DNA of 64,000 nt from NCBI RefSeq assembly GCF_037038585.1, contig NC_092524.1, positions 45,779,001-45,843,000 on the forward strand, read 5' to 3'. Below, piece by piece: positions 27,001 to 38,724 of this stretch; the first letter of the stretch is position 1, and each line of letters begins with the position of its first letter. Made by a program: the position numbers and the translations under genes. The notes under the pieces are model-generated. The model searched no databases. It was given only the letters and a program-made list of their open reading frames with translations, and had not been told where the DNA came from. The stretch comes from Patagioenas fasciata (taxonomy: Eukaryota; Chordata; Aves; Columbiformes; Columbidae).

Positions 27001-27044
27001 CTGTCTTCATCTCCAGTGACTTCTTTCTTTTTGCCATCCTTCAG
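23615..27044 (+). other. VRTN: VRTN intron 1 (inferred)
   Basis: Bounded by the donor GTGAGT at 23615 and the acceptor TTTCTTTTTGCCATCCTTCAG ending at 27044, one base before the VRTN ATG. If transcription uses a different first exon the left end will move. It contains the juxtaposed acceptor/donor at 24051-24073 described separately and no recognisable repeat. Confidence 0.6.
24051..24073 (+). other. Juxtaposed acceptor and donor (recursive-splice-like site)
   Basis: The pyrimidine tract GCTTTTCTCTCTCCAG ends at 24066 and is followed at once by GTGAGTG. This is the form of a ratchet site, where an acceptor regenerates a donor. It could equally be the donor of a short exon starting after CTCTGGCAG near 24000. 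Confidence 0.45.
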
Positions 27045-27045
27045 G

Positions 27046-29073
27046 ATGATCCAGCGGCACCAGCTGGTGCAGTCTGTGCTGCAGGAGCTGCAGGAAGCCA
27101 CGGAATGCTTTGGTCTGGAGGGCCTCACCAGTGCTGCGCTGGAGGCAGAGAGGACCCTGTCATCTTTCTCCCTGCCTGGCTATCGTGGGAGGCAGTTCCA
27201 AGAGGAGCTGGAGGTTGACCGGGTAGCCAGGAGCCTCTATCCTGAGGATGCCCCCAGTAACATGCTACCTCTGGTTTGCAAAGGTGAGGGGAACCACCTC
27301 TTTGAGGCTGCCAGCGTGCTGCTGTGGGGCAACCCCAGCCTCAGCCTGGAGCTGCAGGTGCGTACAGTGGTGGAGATGCTGCTGCACAAGCAATACTACT
27401 TGAATGGCATGATTGACTCCAAGGTGATGCTGCAGGCTGCCCGCTACTCCCTCTGCACTGAGGAGACCCCGGAGATGACCAGCCTGCCCGTGGCTATCCT
27501 GGAAGCCATCTTTGATGCTGATATCAAAGCTACCTGTTTTCCTGGCACCTTTGCTAACATGTGGCACGTCTATGCTCTTGCCTCAGTACTGCAGTGTAAC
27601 ATCTACTCCATCTACCCCATGAGCAACTTGAAGATCAGGCCCTATTTCAACCGGCTCATTCGGCCCAGGAAGTGTGGCCCACGAACCTCCACGCTCCACA
27701 TTATGTGGTCAGGGCAGCAGCTTTCCCGGCAGGTCTTCAAAGCGCAGTACTTTGTGGCCGTGGTTGGCCTGGAGGAGCTAGAACCCACAATGCCTTCACC
27801 AGAGCCTCCTGTCCAGCCCATGAAGACCCTTGAGCTGCTGAACAGTGACCCCCAGCTGACCTACTCCAATCTGCGAGACCGGTACAACATTACCAAGAGC
27901 ACCTTCTACCGCTGGAAGCGCCAGTCTCGTGAACACCGGCAGAAAGCGGCTGCCAGGTTTGCAGCTAAACACTTCCTTCAGTCCTGCTTCCAGGAGGGCA
28001 ATATAATCCCCCTCCAGCACTTCCGGCAAATGTTTCCAGAAATCTCCCGGTCCACATACTATGCCTGGAAGCATGAGATGCAGAGCATGGTCAATGGTGA
28101 TGCCTCTGCTCTGGCTGAGGCCCATGGGTTGCAGGAGCTCCACAGGGATGTCCCAAAAAAAGCTGATGTGAATGAGCTAGCGAATTCACAGGGGAGTTTA
28201 AGACCCCCAAGCCCTTCCCTAGACCCCATCCAAGCAGGAATCTTCATGCAAGGAGCCAAGTCCTACCTGGAGAAATGCATTTCCATGAACACTCTGGTGC
28301 CTTACAGATGCTTCAAGCGCAGCTTCCCTGGCATTTCCAGGTCCACTTACTACAACTGGCGAAGAAAAGCAATCAAGGAGAACCCCAACTTCAAACCTCC
28401 CCAGTCTCCCTTGGATAACCAGAAACCTCTAGTGATTGGAAAGCCATTCCTGCAGCTGAAGCCAAGCAGCGTGCCTGTTAGGAAGAGGCTGAATGGAGAC
28501 CGGCCAGCACCTAGGAGTCTCCTGCAGCTAAAGCCCTCCCTGTGTTGGAGAAAGCAGCTGCGAGATGTGGCCAGGAGGCAGGTCCAGCAATGGCGGCTGC
28601 CATTCTGCAGATACCGCCTGCGCTACCCATCTCTCTCCTCCACAGCCTACTGGTTTTGGAAGGGCAGTGGCTGTACCACTGGGCAGCATTGCCTGCGCTG
28701 GACCAGCTCTGGCCAGCCATTGAACCGGGTGACTTCCACGGTGCCTCTGAGAGCAGAGCCAGCCCTCAAGCCCCAGTGCCACATGCAGGTAGCCACCAAG
28801 CACCTGGATAAGCCAGTGCCTGCCATGCCATACAACACCACCATTTCAGGCTATGCCACGTCGGAGAGAGCCAACAGCAGAATGTTTGTGATGGATGTCA
28901 TCGCCACTGCTCAGTTCAAGGCACAGGCCAAGCTGTTCCTGCAGCAGCGCTTCGAGTCGAAGACCTTCCCCACCTACAAGGAATTCAGTGCTCGCTTCCC
29001 GCTCACAGCCCGTTCCACCTACTACATGTGGAAGCGTGCCCTGCATGATGGGCTGACGCTTGTGGATGCCTGA
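27046..29073 (+). CDS. VRTN: VRTN, vertnin
   Basis: Nuclear DNA-binding protein needed for normal somite and thoracic vertebra development; variants change vertebral number in pigs (literature knowledge). The 675-residue protein lies in one exon. The ATG is one base after a strong acceptor, and the N-terminus MIQRHQLVQSVLQELQEA aligns with human vertnin, so I prefer it to ATGs farther left in the same open frame, which lie in the intron. Residues about 70-240 look like an OTU-type fold: GEGNHLFEAAS, then WHVYALASVL. The catalytic Cys expected after GN is His, so no protease activity is likely. Five copies of a helix-turn-helix-like ending follow: KSTFYRWKRQ (284), RSTYYAWKHE (335), RSTYYNWRRK (432), STAYWFWKG (532) and RSTYYMWKRA (656). 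The stop is TGA. Length is close to the human protein of about 700 residues. Confidence 0.97.
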   Translation: MIQRHQLVQSVLQELQEATECFGLEGLTSAALEAERTLSSFSLPGYRGRQFQEELEVDRVARSLYPEDAPSNMLPLVCKGEGNHLFEAASVLLWGNPSLSLELQVRTVVEMLLHKQYYLNGMIDSKVMLQAARYSLCTEETPEMTSLPVAILEAIFDADIKATCFPGTFANMWHVYALASVLQCNIYSIYPMSNLKIRPYFNRLIRPRKCGPRTSTLHIMWSGQQLSRQVFKAQYFVAVVGLEELEPTMPSPEPPVQPMKTLELLNSDPQLTYSNLRDRYNITKSTFYRWKRQSREHRQKAAARFAAKHFLQSCFQEGNIIPLQHFRQMFPEISRSTYYAWKHEMQSMVNGDASALAEAHGLQELHRDVPKKADVNELANSQGSLRPPSPSLDPIQAGIFMQGAKSYLEKCISMNTLVPYRCFKRSFPGISRSTYYNWRRKAIKENPNFKPPQSPLDNQKPLVIGKPFLQLKPSSVPVRKRLNGDRPAPRSLLQLKPSLCWRKQLRDVARRQVQQWRLPFCRYRLRYPSLSSTAYWFWKGSGCTTGQHCLRWTSSGQPLNRVTSTVPLRAEPALKPQCHMQVATKHLDKPVPAMPYNTTISGYATSERANSRMFVMDVIATAQFKAQAKLFLQQRFESKTFPTYKEFSARFPLTARSTYYMWKRALHDGLTLVDA

Positions 29074-29589
29074 GTGCTGGTTGTCAGCTGGCTTGGCCAT
29101 AGCTCTGCTGATGTGCCTTTTGGCTCTCCAGTGGGGTGCCTGGGCTGGGGCCCTGCTCTTTTGTTCCGGTTTGGTTTTGTTTTGTTCCTAGTCTCTGGCT
29201 TTGTTTTGTGTGTGGTTCAATCAGGGATGGGAGTGTCCTTGCAGTGCCCATTCCTGGAGATGGAAGGAGTGGAAGGAGAAGGCACTGAGCTGCCCCACAG
29301 GAGGGGGCAAGGTGTTGTTGCTTCTTCTCAGAGGGTGAGCAAGGGAGGCAGTACTGTGCCAGTGTCACGGGATGCTGCCAGGCCTCTTGAGATGGAGGAT
29401 GTGAAGGTCTCTCTGCCCCAGACACTTGCTTGAATGACTAATGTGGAAGTGCAGGACAGGCATGGAGGTGCCCAGCATCCCCTTGGTGAGCAGAGCAGCA
29501 CTGGCTCTGCTGCTGGTGAGCAGGGGCTTGGGGAGTGCTCAGCTTTACGGGAGGAGCATCCTTGATCTGGGTTCTTCCCAGCTAAGGAG

Positions 29590-29595
29590 AATAAA
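29590..29595 (+). terminator. Proximal VRTN polyadenylation signal
   Basis: AATAAA followed within 60 bases by G/T-containing sequence. It would give a 3' UTR of about 540 bases. Confidence 0.5.
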
Positions 29596-30023
29596 AGCTT
29601 CACTTGGGGTCAGCACTGATGGCACCTTGGCTTTCTGCCTCTTAATACCTGCCTCTGGCTGCCCTGATCTTCCTTAGAGGGAGCAGAGGCTGGTAGAGGA
29701 GGGGACTTGTGTCCCTGCTGTAGTCTGCATACTGGGAAGGCTAAGCAAGAAGCTGGTGTCCCCTGCAGGCTCTGGAGAAGCTGTCCCTGATGTTTCTGGT
29801 CTTGTAGCAATAACCTTTCACACAATCATTTACTTTCTCACAGCTGGCAGCTGCCTTACCTTCCTAGGGTCTCTCTTTCCTGGTGCTTGGGAAAAGGCAG
29901 AGGCCAAACCTCATGTACCCAGTGTCCCTGCATCCCCTGCACTGTGCTGCAAGCAGAACACAATGTGGGTGTCCACTTGCAGCAAGCTTAGATGCATGTA
30001 TCTCACTTGTAAGAAACCAAAGC

Positions 30024-30029
30024 AATAAA
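30024..30029 (+). terminator. Distal VRTN polyadenylation signal
   Basis: AATAAA followed from about 30050 by a long T/G-rich tract (TGTTTGTTTAGTTTG and beyond to about 30160). That makes it the stronger of the two VRTN 3'-end candidates. Confidence 0.65.
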
Positions 30030-30045
30030 GACTCTTCCACTCCTC

Positions 30046-33000
30046 ATCCTGTGCAGTTTGTCACTCCTGCCTGTGTGATTTGTTTGTTTAGTTTGTTTTG
30101 GGTTTTTCGTTGTGTTGTGGGTTTTTTTTTTTTGGTTGGTTGGTTTTTGTTTTTGGCAAGGCTTTCCCCTCTCTGTCTGCTTGCTAAAACTGGCTTGTGG
30201 ATAGGTAAAGCCTGCACACACCTCAATCCCTGCTCCTATGAAGGCTGTCTTCTGCTTCCTGGGACCTGGTGGGCTTTATCTGCTTGATGGTGCTCTGGAG
30301 GCCTGGCAGGAGCTGTGCTGTCTCTGGTGAGATGCCAGGACTTGTCTCCCAGCTTGGGTGCAAGGCTGGTTTCACACAGTGTGCACAGCTCTGTGTGGTG
30401 GCAATGCCTGAGGTGTCAGTGGGTGGTCCTGCCCTGAAGTGGGCTGGGAGGCTGGAACTGGGTCTTTGCACCTCTGACCTGCAGGCATCTTGGGGTGCAG
30501 GGCTGTGGGGGTCTCTGACTGCTCAGGCGCTGCTGGAGGTCTCTAAAAAGCCTCATCTTGGTGTGTGAGCTCCCCTGTGGTGGCTGCCAGCATGGCTGTG
30601 TGGGACTGAGCTGTAGGGCATCTGGGGGCTTCCTACCATCCCTGAGAGGGGTGGTGACAAGTGCAATACCTGCTCTTACTTCCTAGAGAGCTTCTAGGAG
30701 TCAGAGCACCCCACAGGTGTGAGGGGACAGCATCTTGAGCCCCGCACCTACACAATCAGCCTCTGAGGCTGGGTCTAACATCAGGGCTGGATCTTGTCTC
30801 TCTTACCATCAGGTCTTTGCAGAGGTGTTAGGAGCTTTGATGACCTCGTTAAGGGTTGAGATACAATATTGCATGTTGTGGGTCCCTACTTCTCCCGAGT
30901 CGTCTTTGCAGATAACTTGTTCCTTTTTCAACATGTCTGGGACCTCTCAGTGGCTGCTGCAGCCCAGTCCTGCTCCTGACATAGGCCCCCTGCTGCCGAG
31001 GAGGCTAATGGTGACTCTGCTAGGAAGCCCTGTGGAGCTTTCCTAGGTAGCCTGCAGGAGAAAGGGATGCCAAGGGTTGTCCTGTTGCATTCTTGGGCCT
31101 GAGCTACATGGTGGGGCAACAGTGAGCCAGAGGGGCATCTCTTAAGAAACCATTTAGCTTCTTGTCATTGGTGCCGGAGAGTTCTCACCACCACCCATCC
31201 ACCCCAGCATACCCTGTGTGGTCCCAGAGGAAGGGATCAGGGGCGGCAGGTGCCCCAGGCATGAAGGCATGTGAGAGCCAAGAGCTGCTGAGCAGCACTG
31301 TGAGCTGCTGCAGACAGCCCTGGGCACCTGGGCTCTGTGTGTCAGGAAGCAATTGGAGTAATTAGCTGCCAGCAGCTTCTCACCAGCGAACTCTTCCAAG
31401 GGAGTAAGCTGGTAGTTACTCCAGAATGGTTACCTGTGTCTCCAGACTGTCGGAGGCTGGAGATAGCTGCTTCCAGCAGCAGTGGTGGCTGCAGCAGCAG
31501 CTGTGAAGGAGGACATGAGACCCCTGGAGCATGTCCTTCTTTGGCTGAGCTGAGGGAAGGAGCAGAGAGAGTGGGTTTTCTGACTGTGGGTGCTAACACA
31601 AGCCATATTTGGGTGGCCCTAAGGCTGAGGCAGACCAAGTCTGGCAGCAGGGCGGCGGCCATGGCATCCATTGGCATGGCACATCATGGTACGTGGCTGC
31701 CAGCTGCTGCTGCAGGCAGGTGGACATCAGGAGAGCCTGGGGGAACATCTGCAGTGGGAAGTACCTGGCGCTCTGCAGGGTGGAGGTTTGGCTTCTCCTT
31801 ACCATCACCTGACTCTCCCCAGACTGGGAGTGTTGCATGCTTCACCTTGGGGTCTGTTTGCAGGATGAATCTCTTCTGGGTGCTGGCCTTGGGCTCTCCT
31901 CCCTCATCCTCCAGCACCCCCTTGCAAGACATTTTTGAGGAGCCCTGGTGAAGAGATCTAGGCAAGATATCTTTTGTGCCCTTAGCTGGGTAGGTAGGAA
32001 AATAATACTTGTTCCTCTGAGGGGTTTTACAAGTGCTCTTACATTTCTTTCTCCCTTGATGGCAGCAGGGTCATGGTGGGTCTTTGTGAGTTGGTGCCGC
32101 TTAAATGGTGACTTCTCCTTATTTACTGATATAATTTGTGGCTAAGCAGAACTGTAGCCCTTGACTAATACCTGTCTTGCTGCGCTCACATTGAGTTGGT
32201 GGTGGGAGATGAATTTGAGGTGGCCCCAGCTGGACTGCGCTGCATGGCCAAGGCACTGGCCAATGTGTCTCTTCCTTTGCATGTGTGAAGTGAGGTTTAG
32301 CTCAGGTGCCACCTGAGCTCCCTCACATATGAGTGCTTAAAAGCATTGACCTCAGCAAAGATGGAAATTAAAAGATGAGTGAAATGTAGAGGCTGGGAAG
32401 CTGTAAAGCCCATGGGGAGCAGCCCCCCAACCACCTGTAATTTAAGCTTCTCTTCTGCCACTAGTGCACCCCATTTATGTCTGAGAGAGGGGGTTTGCAG
32501 GTGCAGAAGGTGGATGATGTGCAGCATAGCCTGCCTAGATGCCAGGCTGTGGGAATAGTTGACTATAACCAAGCAAAGCTTCGGGGCACTCAGGTGGTAT
32601 GTGTTAGCTCAAGCACCTCTTTGCCTCCAGATTTTGCACAGGCAACTGGTCTGTTGGTGCAAAAAGCAGTAGTCTTGTTCTGAAAAGGTAGTGGAGGTGT
32701 TGGGGTTTGCAAGACCAATCCTGTGCTTGCTGGGATCTTCAGAGTGGAGATGTAGCAGTGACAGGAGGACAGAAAAATCAGTGCCACTGTTCAAAACTGC
32801 TCCTGAGCTGACAAGCACAAGTGCAATTCATTATCTATGTGGGCAGGGAAGGGGAAAAGATGAGGAGAAAAAGTAAAAAAGGGATCTTTTTGATCAGTGC
32901 CCTGCATGATTCCCTCCATAGGCCCAGGCTACAAGCAACTAGTGCTGCTGAGCCAACCCTGCTATTGACATGGGAGTCCTTTTCCTCCTGCCCCCCAGGT

Positions 33001-36000
33001 TATTTGTGGGGAACCACCTGCCCCTGTCCCAGCAGGTTACAGCAGCCATAGTCAGGTCCCTGTTTTCCTACCACCCTCTCTGCCTCCTCCCTATTAAAAC
33101 CCATCTCTCACGTGCCATGGCTGAAAATGTCTCCTGGATCCAGCTGTGGTCCACTGCTGCTCTGCTATTGTCCTTTGTGAGTATTTTTGCTGAAACATTT
33201 TGCCCTGTAGATCTTCATGTCAGATCTACCCTTTTCATGCTGCAGCAATGGCTCCCTCCTTTCCCTGGTCCCTGCATGCCAAGGAGCTCCCTGCCTGCAG
33301 CAGCAATTCCTGCTGGCAACCCCTCATCTCCCTGCATTCCAGCCGATGTCCACCTCTCCTGCCTTCAAGGTTTCTTTACTCTTCTGTATTTCCAAACCCT
33401 CCTGATTTTGACTCGTTAGCAAAGGTCACCAGGGCACCCTGCTTTCCTATGCCGTTTGCCAGTGAAAAATATGGGTGATCAGTCCTTATATGGATCCTCA
33501 AGGACTTTGCTCCCCAGCCCAACAGATCTTTCAAAATATTAACAACCCATTAATGCTAGTCTTAGCTTTCTTGAACCAGCTGAGGTTCAGATGCAGTGTT
33601 CCCTGCCTTTCCTTTTCTAGAAAACAAGTGAGCTGATGTGTAATGCTAATTTAGGACAGTCAACATTTGGAAAATGCCAGAGTTTGGAAGAAAATATTTA
33701 GATATGAAAGCACTTCAGGAAGGAATAGCTTCCATCTCTCTAGCCTAATGGTGTCAAGAGTTTTCTGCTTGCACCTAGGCTTTGGTATATTACTTTGAGG
33801 GTGGCATTTTAGCAGATATTACATTATTTCATTTCTTCTTCCCTGGCTTCTTCCTCTGCCTCTCTCTCCATCCGTTCTCCATCACTTCAGTAACCTCAGC
33901 ACTGGGGAAGGCAGGAGAGCTGTGACTGGGTGGACACTTCCCATCAAACTCAGACCCATGAGAATAAAGCTACATCTTCCTGGTGCTTCTGCAGCTGTGT
34001 GGGTCTGGGCAGGGGGCAGGCAGGAAGCCTGCCTGTGCAGGGGGGGGACTCCCTGCCACAGGGATGCCCCTCAGCTCTCCATGCCAGGAGAAAGCAGCAC
34101 TCTGACCTCACTCTGGCTTCCATGGGACACTGGGCTTGGTCCTGCCTGATGTTTTGATTAAGCAATGAGATTGATTTTAAAAATGAAGCCAGCAAATGCT
34201 GAACTGATTAGAAACCAGTTAAGCACAAGTGAAGAGGGAGACCCTGCAGAGTGGGGGATTTCTGCTGGGGAGACTGCGAAAGGCTGAGTGGAGCGCAGCC
34301 CTGCAGCCAGCAAAGCTCCTGAGCAGAAATGGGAGATAAGGATGCTGTGCTGTGTCCAGCACTACAGCAGTTGCAGGACATCATGACATTTTTTTGAAGT
34401 GAATAGTCTGGAAAAGCCCAGAGGTATTGGGTAGCTTCATAGAGGAGCAGTGGTGGGGAAGATGGGCCCTATGAGGAGAAAGGCCAGCAGCTCAGCCTCT
34501 TTAAGGCAGTGAAGATGACAGTTTGGGGAAGGGGCAGACCTTGGTGGCACCAGGGCTGAGGTTTGGCAGCCAAAAGGAGCCCCATCCCATCTCAGCAGCA
34601 CACGTTAAACATCGGTGGAAGTCAGCCGTGTGCACCACTCCTCAAAGGCCCAGGTGGCTGCTGCTTTTGCTTGCTGAGAAGAGGAGGTGGAAAAATCCTG
34701 ACCCTGCAGCGTGCGGTGTGGTGGAGGGAGAAGAGAGGCTCTTCCACTGCTGGCCCTGTCCTGTCCCACTCTGTCAATGGCTGGAGAGGCAGCAGCAGCT
34801 TCTCTGCTCAAGGGAGCTTGGCCCAAGGGGGGCCCTGTCTGGTACCTGCCAGTCTTGAGTCTCCAAAGCCCCTGAAGGATGACTTGTGAGGATGTTTAAA
34901 CTGTGGTTTTAAGATACGCCTTCTAAAGGGCAGCTGTGGTTCCCTTGTAAAGCCCTTGGCTCTGAGGTACAGCCCAGGCACCAGCTATGGCAAAAATTAA
35001 GTCAGCTCAGAGGAGCAGCGCATCTGCAGACAGGGTCCCCACACATCACTGTGCCTGGACACTGCAGGGGAAGGGGAGAGGGGGTATGCAGGGGTACAGC
35101 CCCTCCATGCCACAGCAGGGACAGATAAGCAGTGGAGGATGACACTAACTCCGGTGCATCACTGTCACTGACCAACTTCTCCCCAGATGTCACAGAAAGC
35201 CCAATGGCTCACTGTGGGCCATGGGGACAGCATCTACCTTGTCCCAGCAAGGTGTTCCCACCTAGCACTCTGTCCTCTCTTGGCACTGCTTGTCCTCCTG
35301 CCCCATGGGGACAGCTCAGACGCACTGGGGCATTCCTGCATGTGTGGTTACCAGTGGCTGTGGAAGAGGGAGCTGGTGTCTGCGTCTGTGGGGAGAGGAG
35401 AGGTAATGAGCCTCCTGATTTCACAGCAGTGGATGTCTGAGTGATGGGTCTTAATTGGCTTCTGTCTGCAAAAATCCTCTCCTGCCAGCCCCAGGAGAGT
35501 TAGCATTGCCATAGGCTGTGCCTCCCTGCAGTCTCGCTGCTGCAGGCTGTTTTTGGGGAGCAAAGGGGAAAGGATAAGCTAGGTGAAGAGATGCACTGCT
35601 AAATGCTTTTTTAAAAATTTTTTTTGGGGGACAGGAATAGAAAATTTGGCCTGTCTCAGATAATTAGCTATTTCCTTACTTGATTGCTGTGAAGGGAGAA
35701 CACTGGCTGTGCCATTAAGTGAGGCGAAGGACTTACTCCACTTTTATTTCCCTATGTCTCGTTTCTTGCCAGCCTCCAGGGGACGGATGGGGGGAGAATG
35801 GAAGCATTTATGCACCACCAGCGCTGGCTGCAGTTGCACTCCACCAACGGGCACTGCTTGGAGAGCTGGCAGCAGCTTTGCCTCTGCCAGTGGCTGTGAC
35901 CTCCCAGGCAGATGAAGGTGCTGGGAGCACAGCAGGACACCTTGTGTCCTGCCCCAGTTGTTTCCACATCGCCCACAGGATGGCTGGGAGGATGCAGGAG

Positions 36001-36455
36001 GACCAGTGCCCCACTGGATCCCTTCAGCTGGGGATGGGGTCCCACAGAGCTCTTGTGTCCCACACAAGCCACACTGGCTTATCTGCTTTTTTCCTTCATC
36101 ATCTCACCTCATCCTTTTGGGAAGGGGAGTGAGATCCAGCACAGCTCCATCCCTGCATCCCTCATCAGCACTCCCCAGCCCTGGTGTGCAGCCAGTGGCC
36201 CCATTTTGTCACGCTGCAGTACCTGCTGAGAGGTGAGTGGTGTGAGCAGAGCTGAGAGAAGCAGGCAGTGGCTCAGATACATTGGTTGCTCAGCTCTGTG
36301 GCTGAGGCATTGGTGCTGTTTTCCTTGGCAGGTTTCTTTCTGACTGTATCTCAGAAGGAGGGAGGCTTCAAAGGCCACCCTTCCCCTTGTCACAGGCTTT
36401 GTCTGCCCCATCCTTAGTTGCTTCTGAAGAGAAAGGCCCACGGAGAGGGGCTTAC
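30046..36455. other. Intergenic DNA downstream of VRTN
   Basis: Apart from the T/G-rich tract just after the VRTN 3' end, I find no gene, RNA gene or mobile element. Several GTAAG-like donors exist on the minus strand (for example near 30807 and 31801) but without paired acceptors and coding content. Confidence 0.6.
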
Positions 36456-36511
36456 CTTGGTGTTGTGAAGGTTATTAAGAGAGCCCAAGCCGGAAGACAA
36501 CACGTTTTCCA
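36456..36511 (-). other. Unassigned exon-like segment
   Basis: On the minus strand a pyrimidine-rich acceptor TGTTTTCTTTTCTCAGCAG is followed by 56 nt and then CCAAG/GTAAGC. One frame is open across the segment and reads ENVLSSGLGSLNNLHNTK with a phase-1 entry and phase-0 exit. The tandem CAGCAG would also allow a 59-nt version starting at 36514. It lies 2.2 kb beyond the inferred SYNDIG1L 3' end and matches no gene I know here. It may belong to an unannotated transcript or be a chance pairing of splice signals. Confidence 0.4.
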
Positions 36512-38724
36512 CTGCTGAGAAAAGAAAACAAGGGATGGAGCAGATGTTCAGTCAGCCATGGGGAATGGGGCTGGCTCCATCCCCAGGGTCTTCTCCTCAC
36601 GGCAGGGAGGGCACCTGGGACACCTGGTGATGGTGTTTCTTGCAACTCAAAAGCTGCTCAGTGTGTGAGACAAGAGTGGTGTGTCTGAGCACAGGCACAG
36701 GGGGCAGGGGATGGGTTTTCTGGTGACTTTCTCGGTGTCACTGTCTAAGGGCGAGGAGTGCTTGTGGGGCAATGGGGCCAGGGCAGGGGCACCTGGGGAA
36801 CAGTGAGCAGGAGGGTGATGAAACAGGATTGCTGGGGCCAGGGGGTTGCAGAACTGTGCTTGTGCTGGGGGTGCTACACAGCACCTGCATTCACAGGGAC
36901 AGGCACCTGCAGCTGGCTGACGGGGAGCTCGGTTGCAGATAGATGTCCTAATTAAGGATAACAAATTACTCATGATTGAAGAAGGAGGGGCTTCTTCTGA
37001 TGTACCATGGGACTCTTCAGCATCTCCTGTGATTATTTTTTAGAAAGTGCCAGGGTGTGGGGAAGTACATCAGGTTGTGGTGTTCACCTTTGTAGGACAT
37101 CACAATTTAACCACCCCCCGCCTTTATCCCTAGCTCAGAGAACCCCAAATCCTGCCTTGCCAGCCACCAGGAATGCTGTTCCACCACCTCCCCTCTGCAT
37201 GGGCACAGACCGTCTTTGCAATCACTGCCCTGTGCCTCACCCCCCACACCTGCGACATGCCACCGCACTCCTTTCTGGGCTTGAAATGCTGCCACACCAG
37301 AATTCAAGGCTATTCCTCCTTCACTCCAAATTTCTGAGTATGCCCTGTGGGACCGGGAGCTCTGCTGTGGGGCTGGGATTCCCAGGTGGGAGAGGGACCC
37401 CTCCCGTGGGAGGACAGAAGGGAGAAGAGTAGTGAACTCTTCCACACCCACTGGTAGGGTTTAGTTTAACGTTTGTATTTTTTTAGCTTGATCAATTTTC
37501 CAAAGCTCACGTCTTCCCTGACCGCTGAGATTTGTTGCCTTTTTGCTTCCTTCCCTTCTGCTGAGGTGGCTGCAGCAGACGCTGTGAGTCTATAATAAGT
37601 TATTCAGCAGCAGTCCCCATGCTGGTCCTCGAATTTCAATTTCCACATGTTTCCCTTCAGGCTGTTTCCAACTAATTTCTCCATTTGCATAATGCCCCCC
37701 TTAGGGATGCTCCAGAACAGCCCCTTCCCCTCTACTTTGACAAGATCATCAGAGATTCAGGCTATTAGAGGAAAACACTTTAATTCTGTTGGCCCTTTAG
37801 CCTGATCCTTCCCTGTGTGTCTTCAATTAAAAAAAAAAGACAAAGAGGTGGGTTGGGGTGCAGGGGGATGGGATGCCTACATGGAGCAGGCTGGGGGCTG
37901 CTGGTCCCCCACCCAGGGAAGCCCCTGGGGGAAACCAGCTTGCAGAACTACAAATTCATGGCAAATGTAGTTTCTTGTTGCTGATTCTGGTCCGGCAGCC
38001 CCAATGGTTTTGTCTGGACTGGAACTCGTGGGGAGCCCCCACACTTGCCCCTCAGCTGAGGGCTGCTTGAGGGGGAGAGGTGGGGAGGGTTTAGCTGGGA
38101 CAGCACTGAGCTGGGAAAATAGTGGGTCTGGTCCCCCCTGCTGCACAGGCAACTGTGGATGTCCCCTCTCCTGAAATCATGTTCCTGTCCTGCTCCATTA
38201 TTTGGAAGGACAGATGCCCAGGAAGGCTGAGCACACAGAGGAGAGGGGAATGAAAACCGTCTTTCAGCTACTGGGTGAGGTCAACCTCATCTCTCCTCTC
38301 TAAGCCATCTCATCTCTGCTGGACACCCCAGTCCTGCCCTGCAAATTCCATCTCCCTCTGTCCACTATCAGAAGCAAGACCTGTTTATTCCCTCACAATG
38401 TATTTTACACCTCTTCAGGCACATTGTATTTTATGCTTCTACTATACACAGAGCAGCCAGAACATACACGATGCTCCAGACTCTCTCTCTCCCTCCCTAA
38501 TTCTTGTCCATCCAAATATGGCAAAAAGCCTAGATTACTGTCCTGCTCCCATCAATAGCTGCTTTCTGAGATCTACAAAGCAGTACATCTCCCTCCGAGT
38601 TGCCCAGACACCAGCTGGATTATAACTTCCTTCGGGAACCGCATGAACACCTCCAGGTTTAAGTGAACTCATGACTTCTGCAAAGCTCACCTCGTCACTA
38701 GCCAGCTCCATGTCCTCATAAACA
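36512..38724. other. Intergenic DNA between the convergent genes VRTN and SYNDIG1L
   Basis: No gene recognised. The part at 37560-37840 is unlike its surroundings: A/T-rich with homeodomain-like TAAT/ATTA words and an octamer-like ATTTGCATAA at 37684. It is a candidate conserved regulatory block, by composition only. Confidence 0.5.

Larger units (their letters stand above)
29074..30045 (+). other. VRTN: VRTN 3' untranslated region
   Basis: The region between the stop codon and the second polyadenylation signal. It contains T/G-rich runs near 29160-29215 and no open frame with recognisable content. The end point is inferred from AATAAA at 30024 and the T/G-rich sequence that follows. Confidence 0.65.

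Noticed and set aside
26797-27045. An 83-codon in-frame extension upstream of the vertnin ATG.
   Set aside because: A strong acceptor ends at 27044, and the protein aligns with human vertnin from the ATG at 27046. The upstream part has no similarity and is intronic.
31684-31965. A 93-codon minus-strand open frame with a GATG/GTAAGG donor-like site.
   Set aside because: Longer frames are open on the other strand, there is no paired acceptor, and no domain is recognisable.
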